DNA from: Malachius bipustulatus
Lineage: Eukaryota > Arthropoda > Insecta > Coleoptera > Melyridae
DNA length: 64,000 nt
NCBI GenBank assembly: GCA_910589415.1
Contig: OU342630.1
Span: forward strand, 63,360,186-63,424,185
Reading direction: 5' to 3'
Numbering within the stretch: position 1 is the first letter of the stretch; the number at the start of each line of letters is the position of its first letter. Positions 42,340 through 54,305 of the stretch are shown piece by piece. The notes beneath the pieces are model-generated. The model saw only the letters and a list, made by a program, of their open reading frames with translations. It made no database searches and was not told the DNA's origin. A program made the position numbers and the translations under genes.

Positions 42340-43262
42340 TTCTAGGTGGGATTAATCGGGCCACGTCTTTTGAACACCTTCAGCTACTTTTCTTCGATGT
42401 TCAAGACTATCTAAATTTTTAGTTGAAGTCGGGTCCCCGATCATGAGGATGACTCTTTTCTGGACGAAGCCAAGTAATCTCAGCGTATGTTTAGGAGCTG
42501 AGCCCAAAAACGTGAGAAATACTTCGAGGGTGGTCGGATTTGAGCCTTTTGTAAAAGAAGAAGCTGTTGAGATGTATAAAATATTGGTGAACAGTGTTCC
42601 AAGTTTTTGAGAAGCACTTTTCGCCAAACCTGCAATATGACCATGCCAAAACATGTTCTCTCTCATACCCACGCCAGACAAAGGTAGAGATGGCGATGGA
42701 AGAAGAGAGGCTACCGCCTTCAACAGAATATCTGGCTGCAGTAAGTTGACTTTTTGGGAGAAGGTGACAGGTTGTGTGTTCTTAACTGCACCATGATTTC
42801 TGTCGCCCGAAGGTAGAATCTCTTGTTAAGCATTGAGATTTCTTGCTCTCCGCGAAAATGTGCGTCACCCCCAAGGATCGATCATAACTCACAAGCCATA
42901 GGCAGAACTTCTAAGGCTTGCCGTAAACGTGCAGGTTTCCCAACATTCCCTCCTACCAGACACGATCAAAAGCCCTAGAGATATCAAATGCAACCACTGA
43001 AGACTCGCCATGGTGTTCGACTGCACTGTCCCACAGTTCCTTTTCGTAGGTGAAGAGGTCTCCAGATGATCTCTGTTTGCGGAAGCCGTACTGGCGGTCG
43101 CTGATTATATTATCTCCTGCCAAGTACTTTAAAAAATGTTGGCTAACAACTTTTTCCATAATTTCGATGTAACTGAGAGCAGTGTCACTGGCCGGTAGTT
43201 CGTTGCATACGGTAAGGTCTTTTTGTATTTCTAGGGAACAGGCTGGACGCATGCGCATTTCC
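42340..43262 (-). pseudogene. Non-LTR retrotransposon (LINE) reverse transcriptase remnant
   Basis: The upstream part (43258-42953) contains the RT core YGFRKQRSSGDLFTYEKELW followed by VVAFDISRAFDRVW (the catalytic Asp-bearing motif A). The downstream part (42723-42352) has HIAGLAKSASQKLGTLF and LDSLEHRRKVA, typical of the post-RT region of insect LINEs. Between them the frame is broken (42724-42952), and the YADD box and the endonuclease were not found. It is a 5'-truncated, decayed copy. Confidence 0.75.
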
Positions 43263-45842
43263 AGCAGGAAGAAAATGATCCCTTTTTATAATAAGACATG
43301 TTGAAGAATCGACAGAAAACAGGTTACAGCTCGGTCGTGCAATTTTTAACTACGATAATCGGTACGCGGTACGTCAACGGGACCAGAAGCTATGTTTAGG
43401 GGTAAGGTGTGTGCGCTTTACGACACGCAGTCGTAAAACAATGTCTGACATTTTGGATTCTACGGAAGGAATAATTGGCGAGTTTTTAATTTGTTCTCAA
43501 TATAAAAAATTAAATCAACAAATAGATAATATTAGATTAGATTCATTTTCTCGGTATTCTGAAAAAAATTGTAAGGCATTGCAAACATTTGTCACAAGCT
43601 TCAAACCTTTTTGGAATTTTGTCGTTTTTATAAGACAATTAAAAGTCTCATTTGGAATAATTATTATCAACGATATTTAAATATCTACAAAAATAAAGCC
43701 CTGATGTTTTTATCATAAAAATGCAGAAGTGTTAGATGTACCTAACTACAAAGTGGGAGTTGAGAACAGAAATTTTATAATAATCAAGTGATCGCCAGCT
43801 TATTGCCATATAAACTTAATCCGAGAGATATTTTAATAATAACGTTCGTGTGATGCTTTGTCTAGGACACTGAACTAGGCGTTAAAAAAGAATGTCATTG
43901 TCATTTGTTATTAGGTACTATTTTTTATTCGTTGACTATGAGAAACGGCTCCAAGTTCACGGCCAACATTTATGATCCCATTAAAAGCGCGCCCACTGAT
44001 TTGATTTCCGTAGTACACGTGTTCTGTAAAACAAAAATCAAATTTATGTGTTTATAAATTTGTCATGTTCTGATTTGTGATCGTTGTACTGGTCCTCATT
44101 AGTATTCTGGCAGTCTTTCCTAAAGTTACACAGATATTGGTTGGACGGGTGGCAATTTAAAGCAAAATTTTATTCCATAATTCGACTATTAACCCTGTTT
44201 TGTTAACAATAAATACTGATTGTATATTTTTGCTAGGAAAGTCCATAATAATTCAAAATTAAACTAATGCGATTTTCAAATACCGCTCATAAATAATTAC
44301 CAACTGGAATAGTATTTATTCTGTTTAATATCAATAAATTTGCATAATTTTATCACGATTGTGGTATGTAATTTAAATGAAACGGCATTGGAACAATATC
44401 ACCCTGCTTGTTTCTAGTTTATGTTCTGGCTCCTGTAGCCATACAAAAGCTAGAAGCTTTTTGTTGTGCTGGAGTTCGTTACCTCCGAGGAAGATGATAC
44501 AAAAATGAAGTTTTCTATTTTTAATTAAGCTAAATGGTTTCTGTTGCGATTTATTATCATAAACTGTTTGTGGTTTGTTTCAGATTTAGATTCCATTAAT
44601 TTTAAATGTTAAAAACGTTTGTCTGGTAACGGCGTTTGTCGTGTTACAAGCTAATCCAATGTATTTTATGAATATCATAGACTTCACTTTGGGTGCATAA
44701 TAATGGAGCAATTTGATGTTTTATTGGTTGTTCCTCATGCCAAGTTATAAATGGCAATTGGCTTCTATTTTAGAAATTCCTCAATACAATTAACTGAAAT
44801 ATCCCCAAATGCTGTTATAATAATATAATGATGACCTAACGAAAAATATAGGTTTAGTATTTACAAAAAAATATTTTTGATGAAAATTACCAATGATGAC
44901 TTTTGTCTGACAAAGGGGTTAACGGTTTATTCTTGTTTTGGGGAATTTGATAAACAATTTAATTTAGATCACGAATGGTTAGGGCAGTTCGATAGAGAAA
45001 ACCTATGCAAGTTCGCTGGTCGTGGACTGTAATAGATGTGTGTGTTTTACACAACTGCGAAGAAAAAAACGTAAACAATTTTGGTTCATCCAGATTTTTT
45101 TTGATTAAAAAAATGTGATTAAAAAAATTCTTCAATAAGATAAAAAATGATAAAAAATATTATTCTGACTACATAAATTAATCCAATTAATCTCTTTTCC
45201 TTGCTTTGCTGTGTAGATGATTTTCAACCGTTCTAATTTTCAAACGTTCTGGTTTTTGTACAAACAGCCTGACGTATTTCACGTCCGCAGGGGTTGTTTC
45301 TACTAATAACTTTCCGAATGTTATTATTATAGTACCTATTTTGTAAGAGGAAGAAAATTTTTAATATGACTGTGACCGTGAAATTTCATGATTTCTTTTG
45401 AATACATAATCAGTTTTAAAAATTAGTTCAGTTAGAAGAGATATGATACCTATAATCATTTAAATTTTATTAAAGCTAGAAAGTGTGCAATTAAAAATAT
45501 CGCGCTCCGTACACAAAGGTGAATGAATACATCAAAACACATTAATTAATGTGTGCGAGCCGGTGTTTATAGTATGTTAATTTGTATGATGAGCGTTTGT
45601 GTATGTAGCAATTTTAGAACAGCTATAGGCCAAGCTACAGAGATTTGGAGTGAGCTTTTTGTGTAAAAAGTGTTTGAACAAAACCAACTGCGCGATTGTT
45701 TGGAGAATAGTTTCATATGAGATTGTGAGATATTTTTCACTCCACTTATTATTTATGACTATTTTATTAACAAATTTATGCAAAAAATTTATTAATTTTT
45801 TTGGCTCACCTATAAAATTAAAACTCAGAAAAAATCAGAGTA
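43263..45842. other. Long AT-rich non-coding stretch
   Basis: No gene, RNA or repeat is recognised. The frame at 43411-43680 has no motif. Confidence 0.4.
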
Positions 45843-46149
45843 ATCGGGATGGTGTCAATAGAGAAATTATTGTAGATAATGAAAACATTAAGAAAATAAG
45901 AGACGACTCGATAGGGCCGTTAGTTTCGAAGAAAATCGGGAAAAAACCGACCAAAGTGCAGTATTTTTCAAAAAATTCATGACTCGGTCATTTTTTTAGT
46001 TGTAGCGTAAATCCTCCGGTCAGTATTATTTTTTAATATACATAGACTTTATAATGTGCAAAAAGACAGGTACTGTAGATGGCATACTAAGTTTTAGATC
46101 TTTGGCCATTAAATTTTTTTACTGTGCAATTTTCCAGCCGGCCCGAGTG

Positions 46150-46470
46150 CTATAGAGATATGGTCCGATTTCAATTTACAAAAACGATTTCTAAAGTAGA
46201 ATTTTCGTACACCTACTTCAAAACGTTCATTTTGGTTTTGCACTAAAGCGCTGAAAAATATGTTCGCTGAGAGAATCGCTGTTGTACCCCTCATCTGCTA
46301 TTCTACCACCAGTCTCGCGCGCTCGGCCTTTTCTCGTGATGTTCGGCTTCAGTTTTAACAAATTTCTCAGTGTTTTAATGCAAAACCAAAGTGAACGTTT
46401 CGAAGTACGAAAATTCTACTTTCAAAATCGTTTTTGTAAATTGAAATCGAACCATAATATCTGTATTGGT
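46150..46470. repeat. Inverted repeat inside the composite element
   Basis: TTTCAATTTACAAAAACGAT (46169) with AGTAGAATTTTCGTAC pairs with GTACGAAAATTCTACT and ATCGTTTTTGTAAATTGAAA (46408-46447). TTTTGGTTTTGCACT pairs with AATGCAAAACCAAAG. Confidence 0.7.
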
Positions 46471-48138
46471 TGCTTATCATTTTTAAAACTACCGCTATTA
46501 GCGAAAAAATATAATACAATAGAATAAACCATATAATTAATTAAAATTATATATGAACGTGTTTAGTAAAGGTCACTCGGTGTAATTAAGTGTAAAACAC
46601 CAGTAACTATATATTTTTTGGGGTGAAAATCACCTCCACTCCAATAGCGAGAAAAATAATAAAAAATTACGTTAAAGCATTAAAATGCTTGGATTTTGTT
46701 TAAATAAGTTAAGTAAAGATTACTTTATGTTTATTTAATGCTATTTCGTTAATTGTTGTAAATTTTCAGGGGTTGAAACTATCCCCTGCTACGATAAAAA
46801 TATTATAAACAAGATTCAAACTTTTAATTTCTTCAATTTTTGTTGTATGTAATAATTTCAGTGAACATAACTTGATGTTATTTAATATTTTTCGTGAGCT
46901 AGAACCTCCACCAACCCTTACCATAAACCACCCCTATTAGATATAAGTGTTAAAATAAGCATTTAATTTTTTTTTTTTTACTTTATTTAAACTTTTAAAA
47001 ACTGCAAAAATTAGTTCAATGGTTTTGACTATAACTTCCACAATTTTGATGCTAGAACAATTTTCAAAAAAGCATTTTATAGGTAAATGCAAGACCTACA
47101 AACTGATGGAGGATTGATATTTTTTCCACCCTTATTTGGAAAGTGGCAAGGGTTGAAGGATTCAAAAATGGTACTAGTCAACCACTAGCCAACAAAACTT
47201 AAATGAAAATTTTCAGTGAAAAAAAAAACTTTTTGATGTCTTGTAATTTTTTTTTGACTTACCTATATTGCAAAAACGAACTTTTTTATAGAAATTAAAA
47301 AAAAAACTGACTTTGAATTGTTATCTTTTCAAAATTAAGGCTTGTTCATCATTCCAACTCACAGAATTTACTAATGGTATATTAAGGAAGTGAATAATTG
47401 TAGAACGGCTTACAAATATTTTCAATTGGGGTGGTTTTGAAGGGGTTGTTTTGACCGTTTTTTCTAGGAAAAACTCGGCGTCTATCTTATTTTCGTCATA
47501 ACTCGGTCAGTTTTTATGCTAGAACCTTTCATAAAAAATAAAAATGAAGGTCTTTTTAAGTACTATCAAAAACTGTCTATATCAGTTTTTATCAAAAAAT
47601 CCATCATTTTTCTATAATTTGAGATTGAATGTTTCGATTTTTACTTCAAAAGGAAAAATTGGCTTTTAATAAGCCATAACTCAGTTAATAATAGATTTGG
47701 AGCAACCATGCACAAATAAAACCATTCTCTTTGTTTTTTTTTTACTAGCTATAACTTTGTTTATTATGGTCATAGCGATAAAGCTCAAACTTTTTGAGAT
47801 ATTCGTGAAAAACCGTTCAAAAACGTGGTAAAAAATCGAAATTTCAATCGCAAATAATAATATCTCAATATAAGTATTGGCTATAGGAAAAAAGTTTATA
47901 AAAGAAAAATGACTTAAAATTAGTAGACATATTGATTTCTATAGTAATTTTTAACAATTTTTCACCCCCGAGAAAGGGTGGTTTTCACTCCCTCGGTAAA
48001 AGCAACCAACGGCCCACGGCATTGGGGAGACTTTGAAGTAGAGGGAATGAACTATCTAAATTTAAATTTTTTTAATTTTAGGAGTATTCTATAGAATTTC
48101 TAGCCAAAACGGGGCTGTACTGGACTATAAAGTTTATA

Positions 48139-48749
48139 TAGGGTGTCTGCTTAAGTTGGAACCATATGGAAAAAAAAATTATTGGTTTTATGAAAAAATG
48201 TATTCTTGATAAAAAGTTGTGCATGGTCCAAAACTTAAAATGCAGCCATCAGATATCGATTTTTTCAAACCGTATACGAGGTGTGTCAAAAAGTAAAAAT
48301 TTAACGCAAGAGTAAAGTACCTTTATTTTTGACAATATCAAAAATTGTTACTGAAAAAAGTTGATCAGCACTGCAAATAACATTCAAATATGCAATTCAT
48401 CAAATATTTGTTCTAACAAAGAGATAGGGTTTATCAGCAGCGATTTAGCTTTTATGGTGTTTTTTATTGGTTAAGCAGCTGCATGTTATTGCATATTTGA
48501 ATGTTATTTGCAATTCTGATCAAGTTTTTTGAATAACAATTTTTGATATTGTCGAAAATACAGGTACTTTACTCTTGCGTTAAATTGATATTTTTTGACA
48601 AACCTCGTATACGGCTTAAAAAAAATCGATATCTGATGGTTGCATTGTAAGTTTTGGACCATGCACAACTTTTTATAAACAATACATTTTTTCAGAAAAC
48701 CAACAATAAAAAAGTTTTCCATATGGTTCCAACTTAAGCAGACACACTG
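48139..48749. mobile_element. Palindromic TIR element, 611 bp, nested in the composite
   Basis: The ends TA|TAGGGTGTCTGCTTAAG and CTTAAGCAGACACACTG|TA flank arms that match almost throughout: GTGCATGGTCCAAAACTTA at 48220 with TAAGTTTTGGACCATGCAC at 48648, and ATTCAAATATGCAAT with ATTGCATATTTGAAT. The turn is near 48440-48470. Confidence 0.85.
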
Positions 48750-48946
48750 TATTAATAATTAACACTGGCCGGAGGATTTACACCACAACTCAAAAAATAA
48801 CCAAGTGATGAATTTTTGAAAAAACTGCACGTTGGCCGTGGTTGCTCCCGATTTTCTTCCAAACTAACCACCCGATCGAGTCGTTCTACCTTTAATTTTT
48901 TTTGTTTTCATTCTCTTAAATTTCTCCGTCGACACCATCACGATTT

Positions 48947-49837
48947 AAAAAAAAAACCATCACAATTTTGCATCAAATTGTTAATGAAAAAGTTTAAATA
49001 ATAAAGATGGGTGAAAAATTCATATTAGGTACCTCGCAGTATATTTTGGGGAGAAGAAATATTTTTGGGGATATAAGGGATTAAAGCGATTTAAATTTTT
49101 GCGAATATCAGAAATGTATAAGTCAACGCTAAGATGAATTTACTTATTTTGATTGCTCTCTTTTTCCATCATAAAAAACACCTATCCTCTCAAAATAAAC
49201 CCGTATGGATTAATAAGTAATTAATCTTTGAGACTTTTGGAAGCGTTTTTTATTAAAAATTCCTTTGTTAACTTTGTGAATATTCACTTTCGACTGACTT
49301 GGAGAAGAATTCATATAAGTACCAAAAGTATTGTCGAGGTATTTCCAGGAGATTATCCCCGGAATGCTTTGCGAATGTGAAAGCCTTCTATAGCAGTTTT
49401 ATTAAAGAATACTGTATCGGTAACTACCTGGCTCAAACTGAAATTATTATTAAACTCTCTGGAATCGCATTTCGCTTCTTGATCTCGATTTTCGATATTG
49501 TTTTTTACATGAATACCAATTTCATAGGATAAACTTGAAACTCAAACGACATACCCCAAGAATTTTTACATTACATACAATACATATAACATAGGTATAT
49601 TTTTCTTTGATTTGTATAATATAAATATGTATTATATTTATGTGATATTGCAGACATATTTTGGATTCTACATCTTGAATACCTCTTACAGAAATCAGAG
49701 TCTCTATTATTTATATTACAATAACTTCCAATTTAACCGTCAGATTATCCTTCACAATTCGTCACTGCTCTAGCCGAATTATTCTTATTTTTCTTACCTT
49801 TCTTCTGATCTTATACTTCTGTAACAGTCAACATTGT
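48947..49837. other. Non-coding stretch
   Basis: No gene or repeat is recognised. The frame at 49299-49532 has no motif. Confidence 0.4.
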
Positions 49838-50086
49838 TGTAGTGTATTAGGCACGGTCACGTCACGTCACGTTGACTGTGAGTGTCAATAAGACATTGAC
49901 GTGTTCTGCATGGCAGATACATCACCACGTCACTGCGAGCGGAATGAAGCTAGCAACCAAAATAGACCACGACATTCAAAGAAAATGGCGTTGTAGAAAA
50001 CTCATTTATAATAAAATAAACTGTAACAATCTATTCCTGTATTAATAATAATGAATTCCAAGTAAGAACAAATTAAATACATTACA
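49838..50086 (+). repeat. 5' LTR of the Mag-like element
   Basis: TGTAGTG...ATTACA, 249 bp. It contains repeated CACGTCACGTCACG near its start and an AATAAAATAAACTG signal near 50010. Confidence 0.93.
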
Positions 50087-50104
50087 TGGTGACAGCGGTA
50101 AACG
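50087..50104 (+). promoter_or_regulatory. Primer-binding site
   Basis: TGGTGACAGCGGTAAACG directly follows the 5' LTR. The TGG start fits a tRNA CCA end. The species is not assigned. Confidence 0.65.
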
Positions 50105-50210
50105 CGTGCAGGTTAGATTGGAATGTGCCTATTGTGTATCGGATATCGAATCGCTAATCCAAATTTTCTTTGCTAAATTAGGACACTCTAGTTGTGCAAA
50201 TAAGTAAATT

Positions 50211-52073
50211 ATGTCAGACCAAAGTAGAACACCGGATCATCTTAGTTTCAAGGGAGATCTCCCCAATAATTGGAAGCTGTGGAAACAGAAGTTTGAACTA
50301 TATCTTCTCGCAAGTGGAAAAAATGAAAAGAAGGACCCAGTGAAAATCGCCATACTTCTGAATCTACTCGGCGATGAAGGCATTAAAGTGTATAATACTT
50401 TTGAATATGCGGAAACAGAGAACAAAGAGAAATTGGCGGTAATAATCGGAAAATTCGACAAGTATTGTAATCCAAGGAAAAATTTAGTTTACGAACATTT
50501 CAAGTTCTTTAAACGTGAGCAGCTAACGGGTGAATCAATTGACGAATTTATTACCGCTCTTCGAGAATTGGCCTCATCTTGCGAATTCAAGGAAAAAGAC
50601 ATCTTAATACGTGACAGAATTGTCTTAGGTGTACGGGATGCTAGGATTCAAGAGCATCTTCTGCAGAACGCTGATCTCGAATTAAATGAAGCAATAAATA
50701 TTTGCCGGTCAATGGAAGCAAGTGTCTTAACTCAAAAAGAAATCTCTAAAGAAACAGTCATTGTTGATGCCGTAAACCAATTTAGAAGAAATAATAATTA
50801 CAGCACTCCAAATAGTAGAGGTAGTAGTGCGACGCAACGGTGGGGAAGACCTGATTACATGAGAGGTCATAATACAGGACTGTCTTACAGAAATTCAGCT
50901 GGTGTCAGTGGTACCTCAAGCTCTCAAAGCAGAGATAATGTTTCATGTACCAATTGTGGCTTGCAACATGATCGAAATAGGTGCCCCGCATTCAACCGTG
51001 AATGTAGCCTCTGTAGGAGAGTAGGTCACTATCGCAGGTTCTGTCGAAATAAACCAAATAATGTACATGAAATTGCAGAAGAACTTGACGAATGTTTAGT
51101 GCTAGATGAAAATTCGGAAACTGACTCCAATCTAATTGTGTGGACTGTCACTAGTTCCGATGTTAATGCGATCGACTGGATGGAAGAAGTTATGATATCT
51201 GGTGTTAAAATTAAAATAAAAATTGACACTGGTAGTCAGGTGAATACATTGAATGCAGGAGACTTTGATGCATTGAGAATTCCGCATAGAAAACTTTCCA
51301 ATGTTTCATCAGTGTTGATGTCGTACTCCGGACATAAAATTAAAGTTGATGGTCGAATCTCTTTAAACTGTCGTTTTAAAAACAAGTGCAGAGAACTTCT
51401 TTTTTATGTGATCAATTCCGATAAGGCTTCATCTATATTAGGACTATCTGCCTTGCAAGAGTTGGGCATAATACCTGATGTGCCTAAAAATATTTATGCT
51501 GTCGGGCAAACAACTGAAAATAGAAATAATTTTCAGGACATTTTGAAGAATTTCAAATCAACATTTTCCGGTGTGGGAAAAATAAATAAACAGTGCTCAA
51601 TCACTTTGAATGAAAATGCGGTTCCGTGCATCTGTGCTCCACGAAAAATTCCGCTTGCTTTAAAAAGCAAGGTTAAAGCCAAGCTAGATGAAATGGTTGC
51701 AGAAAATCTCATTATACCAGTAACCGATCCCACTGATTGGGTACACCCTATAGTAGTTGTTCCAAAAAATAAGAATGATATAAGAATATGCATGGATCCT
51801 CGAAATCTTAATAAATATATTAAGAGGGAAATTTACGAAATACCTACACAAGATGTATTATTTTCACAATTAGAAGGAGCCAAGTTTTTCAGTCTGTTAG
51901 ATGCCTCGTCAGCGTTTCTACAGCTACCCTTAACTTACGAAAGCTCATTGCTATGCACCATAACTACTTGTTTTGGAAGATATCGATACCTAAGATTACC
52001 ATATGGAGTATCGACGAAACAGACAATCATTGCGACCAATGAGATTGTCTTTACCAAAAGTAAACCAACCTGA
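50211..52073 (+). CDS. Gag-Pol polyprotein, truncated in RT
   Basis: 620 residues. The Gag part (about 1-230) includes the W-rich start (NNWKLWKQKFELYLLASGKN) and the FDKYCNPRKN and FKREQLTGESIDEFI segments seen in Mag/K02A2.6-type Ty3 elements. Two Cys-His knuckles lie at 246-278 (CTNCGLQHDRNRC, CSLCRRVGHYRRFC). The protease motif is IDTGSQVN (DTG at 339-341). RT starts near 485 and includes WVHPIVVVPK, RICMDPRNLN and SLLDASSAFLQLPL (catalytic D564), ending at LRLPYGVS (601). The next 19 residues are out-of-frame tail created by the deletion. The YxDD box, RNase H and integrase are gone. Up to the junction there is no stop or frameshift. Confidence 0.9.
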   Translation: MSDQSRTPDHLSFKGDLPNNWKLWKQKFELYLLASGKNEKKDPVKIAILLNLLGDEGIKVYNTFEYAETENKEKLAVIIGKFDKYCNPRKNLVYEHFKFFKREQLTGESIDEFITALRELASSCEFKEKDILIRDRIVLGVRDARIQEHLLQNADLELNEAINICRSMEASVLTQKEISKETVIVDAVNQFRRNNNYSTPNSRGSSATQRWGRPDYMRGHNTGLSYRNSAGVSGTSSSQSRDNVSCTNCGLQHDRNRCPAFNRECSLCRRVGHYRRFCRNKPNNVHEIAEELDECLVLDENSETDSNLIVWTVTSSDVNAIDWMEEVMISGVKIKIKIDTGSQVNTLNAGDFDALRIPHRKLSNVSSVLMSYSGHKIKVDGRISLNCRFKNKCRELLFYVINSDKASSILGLSALQELGIIPDVPKNIYAVGQTTENRNNFQDILKNFKSTFSGVGKINKQCSITLNENAVPCICAPRKIPLALKSKVKAKLDEMVAENLIIPVTDPTDWVHPIVVVPKNKNDIRICMDPRNLNKYIKREIYEIPTQDVLFSQLEGAKFFSLLDASSAFLQLPLTYESSLLCTITTCFGRYRYLRLPYGVSTKQTIIATNEIVFTKSKPT

Positions 52074-52209
52074 CCAACCTGAAGAAGCAGTCCGCGAGAG
52101 TAAGAAAGAAGATCTACCTGGTGGAAGTGAGAGTGTTGAAAACAATCACAATAATATTGTCACAACCAGGTTAGGCAGGGTAATTAAAGCCCCCAAAAAA
52201 TTTGAGTAA
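52012..52209 (+). pseudogene. Remnant of the pol C-terminus after the deletion junction
   Basis: In the +1 frame relative to the polyprotein, the sequence after the junction reads a charged, proline-rich tail ending VTTRLGRVIKAPKKFE before TAA. This is the kind of basic tail (a GRV-P-F motif) that ends Pol in this lineage. The junction is at about 52010-52020. Confidence 0.6.
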
Positions 52210-52336
52210 TTATTGTTTTTTCTTTTTATTTAGTGATCTACTAAACTATTTGTATTGGTTCAGTTGAAGTAGTACCTAGAATAGTAATTTGCTTTTGTAA
52301 TTTTATTTTAAGAATATTAATATTTATGTTTTGTAT

Positions 52337-52347
52337 AAAGAGGGGCG
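52337..52347 (+). promoter_or_regulatory. Polypurine tract
   Basis: AAAGAGGGGCG immediately before the TG of the 3' LTR. Confidence 0.7.
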
Positions 52348-52596
52348 TGTAGTGTATTAGGCACGGTCACGTCACGTCACGTTGACTGTGAGTGTCAATA
52401 AGACATTGACGTGTTCTGCATGGCAGATACATCACCACGTCACTGCGAGCGGAATGAAGCTAGCAACCAAAATAGACCACGACATTCAAAGAAAATGGCG
52501 TTGTAGAAAACTCATTTATAATAAAATAAACTGTAACAATCTATTCCTGTATTAATAATAATGAATTCCAAGTAAGAACAAATTAAATACATTACA
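52348..52596 (+). repeat. 3' LTR of the Mag-like element
   Basis: 249 bp, no difference seen from the 5' LTR. Followed by the ATTGT target duplication. Confidence 0.93.
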
Positions 52597-52601
52597 ATTG
52601 T

Positions 52602-53480
52602 ACTCCACTGTTCTCGTCTTCTCTCCAACTGATCTTTCTCTAATAACTGCCGAACTTAGCTTCTGATCTCTGCAACGACTAATAACGACGATTAATAAAA
52701 ATTCGTCAAAATACTGTGACAATAGGCAACAATTGATTTCGTTAACATTTTGTAGTATTATAGGCAATGTCCTATGTACAGAGCTACGGTCAGTCATCCG
52801 GTATATCCCGACAGGTGACGACAGTGACGTTCCAGATCTAGACGGGCGTTCCCAAACGTTCACATTCCCGAATTTTCGCCAGTCGACATAAACTCTAGAC
52901 AGTATACAGTCGGCGCATGCGAGAGCTTTAATTCATTCTAAGAGTTATTCGAGACTCTGAATACAGAATGGTTCATATAACATAATTCTGTATTTCATGA
53001 GGTTGGAAGAAGAAGAATCAATCAACAGAGCAAGCTGATTTCTTCCTCTCAGATTGATTGTTTACATTCAACTTCAGCTCCAAATAAAAAAATCATCATC
53101 AATCAACGAATTACTCAGGATTGAATTGACCAAGCGCATAGAATGAAAAATCAATTGAAAAGTCAAAATTCTTAATAAGAAAAGCATTTTAATGGGGGTC
53201 AATTGAATTTTATCATATTTGGCAATCAGTTAAATTCAAAAATCTAATGACCTATTTTGTTTGATTTTTTCGAGTATAAATTAATACCTGGTTACTTTCA
53301 AACATGCCAGAGTATTATTATACATTATACCAATGCGGAAATGGCATTTAAAAGCCTCGCTTTATGCAAGATTTACTAACGATTTAAAGAGAATTGTTAA
53401 GACAATGGGTGGAAGAAAACGACGGTTGACGAATCGATTTGCGGGACGGAATATTCGAGAGAGAGTACATTTATTTATAT
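52602..53480. other. Non-coding stretch
   Basis: No gene is recognised. The minus-strand frame 52552-52863 starts inside the LTR and has no motif. Confidence 0.4.
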
Positions 53481-53640
53481 ACAGGGTGTTTCCCCATTAT
53501 TTATTATTTACAGAAAATTTAAATGTAATTTAAATCCGTGGTAAATTTTAAGAGAGAGTTCATGAAAAATATTTTTTCCAGCCTCCCGTGAGAAGTTACA
53601 GTCCCTTAATTAAAATGGGGTAACAAATTCACCATCATTT
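53481..53640. repeat. Isolated TA|CAGGGTG terminus
   Basis: TATA|CAGGGTGTTTCCCC (53480) matches the terminal pattern of the other elements. No matching opposite end was found, so it is a truncated copy with unknown right limit. Confidence 0.4.
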
Positions 53641-54086
53641 ATTTTTTCATGAAACGACGGCAAAAAAACTGACATTCAAACTACATAGATATACTGTACC
53701 TATCTATACCACCGTAAAAGCGTCTACAATATAAAAATTTTCTTCACCGGGGTTTCGCGGTTTTCTTCACCCCCTGATAGTAAACCATACCCCTTAGAGA
53801 ATTTTATAAATTTTTTTAGGTTTTATTTTTTATTTATAAGTTCATACTTTGCAGGCGAAATTGAGTTGTTTCCTGAATATTCTTAATTAAATTAGAAGCT
53901 TCAGGGCTTTGATCTTTTACGCTCGCTCTTAATAAATTTTCCTCGCCCTCTTTTGAACTAAAAGTATTAAAAAGATCCTCATCGTAACTATAACTAGCTG
54001 ATGATTAGAAACCGTAATTCGCAGAGTAACAATAATCAATTAATTTTCATTATTCCATCAGGTACTGCACCGAAATATTCACCCTA
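53641..54086. other. Non-coding stretch
   Basis: No gene or repeat is recognised. Confidence 0.4.
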
Positions 54087-54305
54087 CGGCCAATATTATA
54101 AACGCTGGTTAAGTTAACTGGCCGATTTCTGTGGTCGTTTCTGGAGAAGATATAGACTATAGGTCGAAATTATTGCATTTTAATTACTCTTGGCATAAAA
54201 GGGATTATAAAAATATTAATAAAAGTTATTCGAGGTCAACATTAGCTTCAAAATCGGGCACAGAAATCTGCCAGTTAACTTAACCAGCGTTTATAATATT
54301 GGCCG
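54087..54305. mobile_element. MITE, 219 bp, same family as 26599-26822
   Basis: The ends CGGCCAATATTATAAACGCT (then GGTTAAGTTAACTGGC) and GCCAGTTAACTTAACCAGCG (then TTTATAATATTGGCCG) are inverted repeats. The interior TGGCATAAAAGGGATTATAA and AATATTAATAAAAG matches the MITE at 26599 in reverse complement. The two copies are clearly diverged. Confidence 0.8.

Larger units (their letters stand above)
45843..48946. mobile_element. Composite foldback element with nested elements, about 3.1 kb
   Basis: The outer arms 45843-46060 and 48750-48946 match in reverse complement (ATCGGGATGGTGTC / GACACCATCACGAT at the edges, GAAGAAAATCGGG / CCCGATTTTCTTC, AAATCCTCCGG / CCGGAGGATTT). Inside lie two further inverted structures (46150-46470 and 48139-48749) and a 1.6-kb AT-rich middle with no gene. 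CTGGACTATAAAG at 48123 resembles the terminus of the element at 14929-16818. Confidence 0.7.
49838..52596 (+). mobile_element. Internally deleted Ty3-type (Mag-like) LTR retrotransposon, 2,759 bp
   Basis: The LTRs at 49838-50086 and 52348-52596 are 249 bp and appear identical. The target duplication ATTGT flanks the element (49833-49837 and 52597-52601). A primer site (TGGTGACAGCGG, from 50087) and a polypurine tract (AAAGAGGGGCG, 52337-52347) adjoin the LTRs. The single Gag-Pol frame breaks off inside RT, and the extreme C-terminus of pol follows in another frame. A large internal deletion therefore removed the rest of RT, RNase H and integrase. The signals needed for mobilisation in trans are intact. 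Confidence 0.93.

Noticed and set aside
52552..52863. Minus-strand frame of 103 codons
   Set aside because: Its C-terminal end lies in the LTR of the Mag-like element. No motif is seen.
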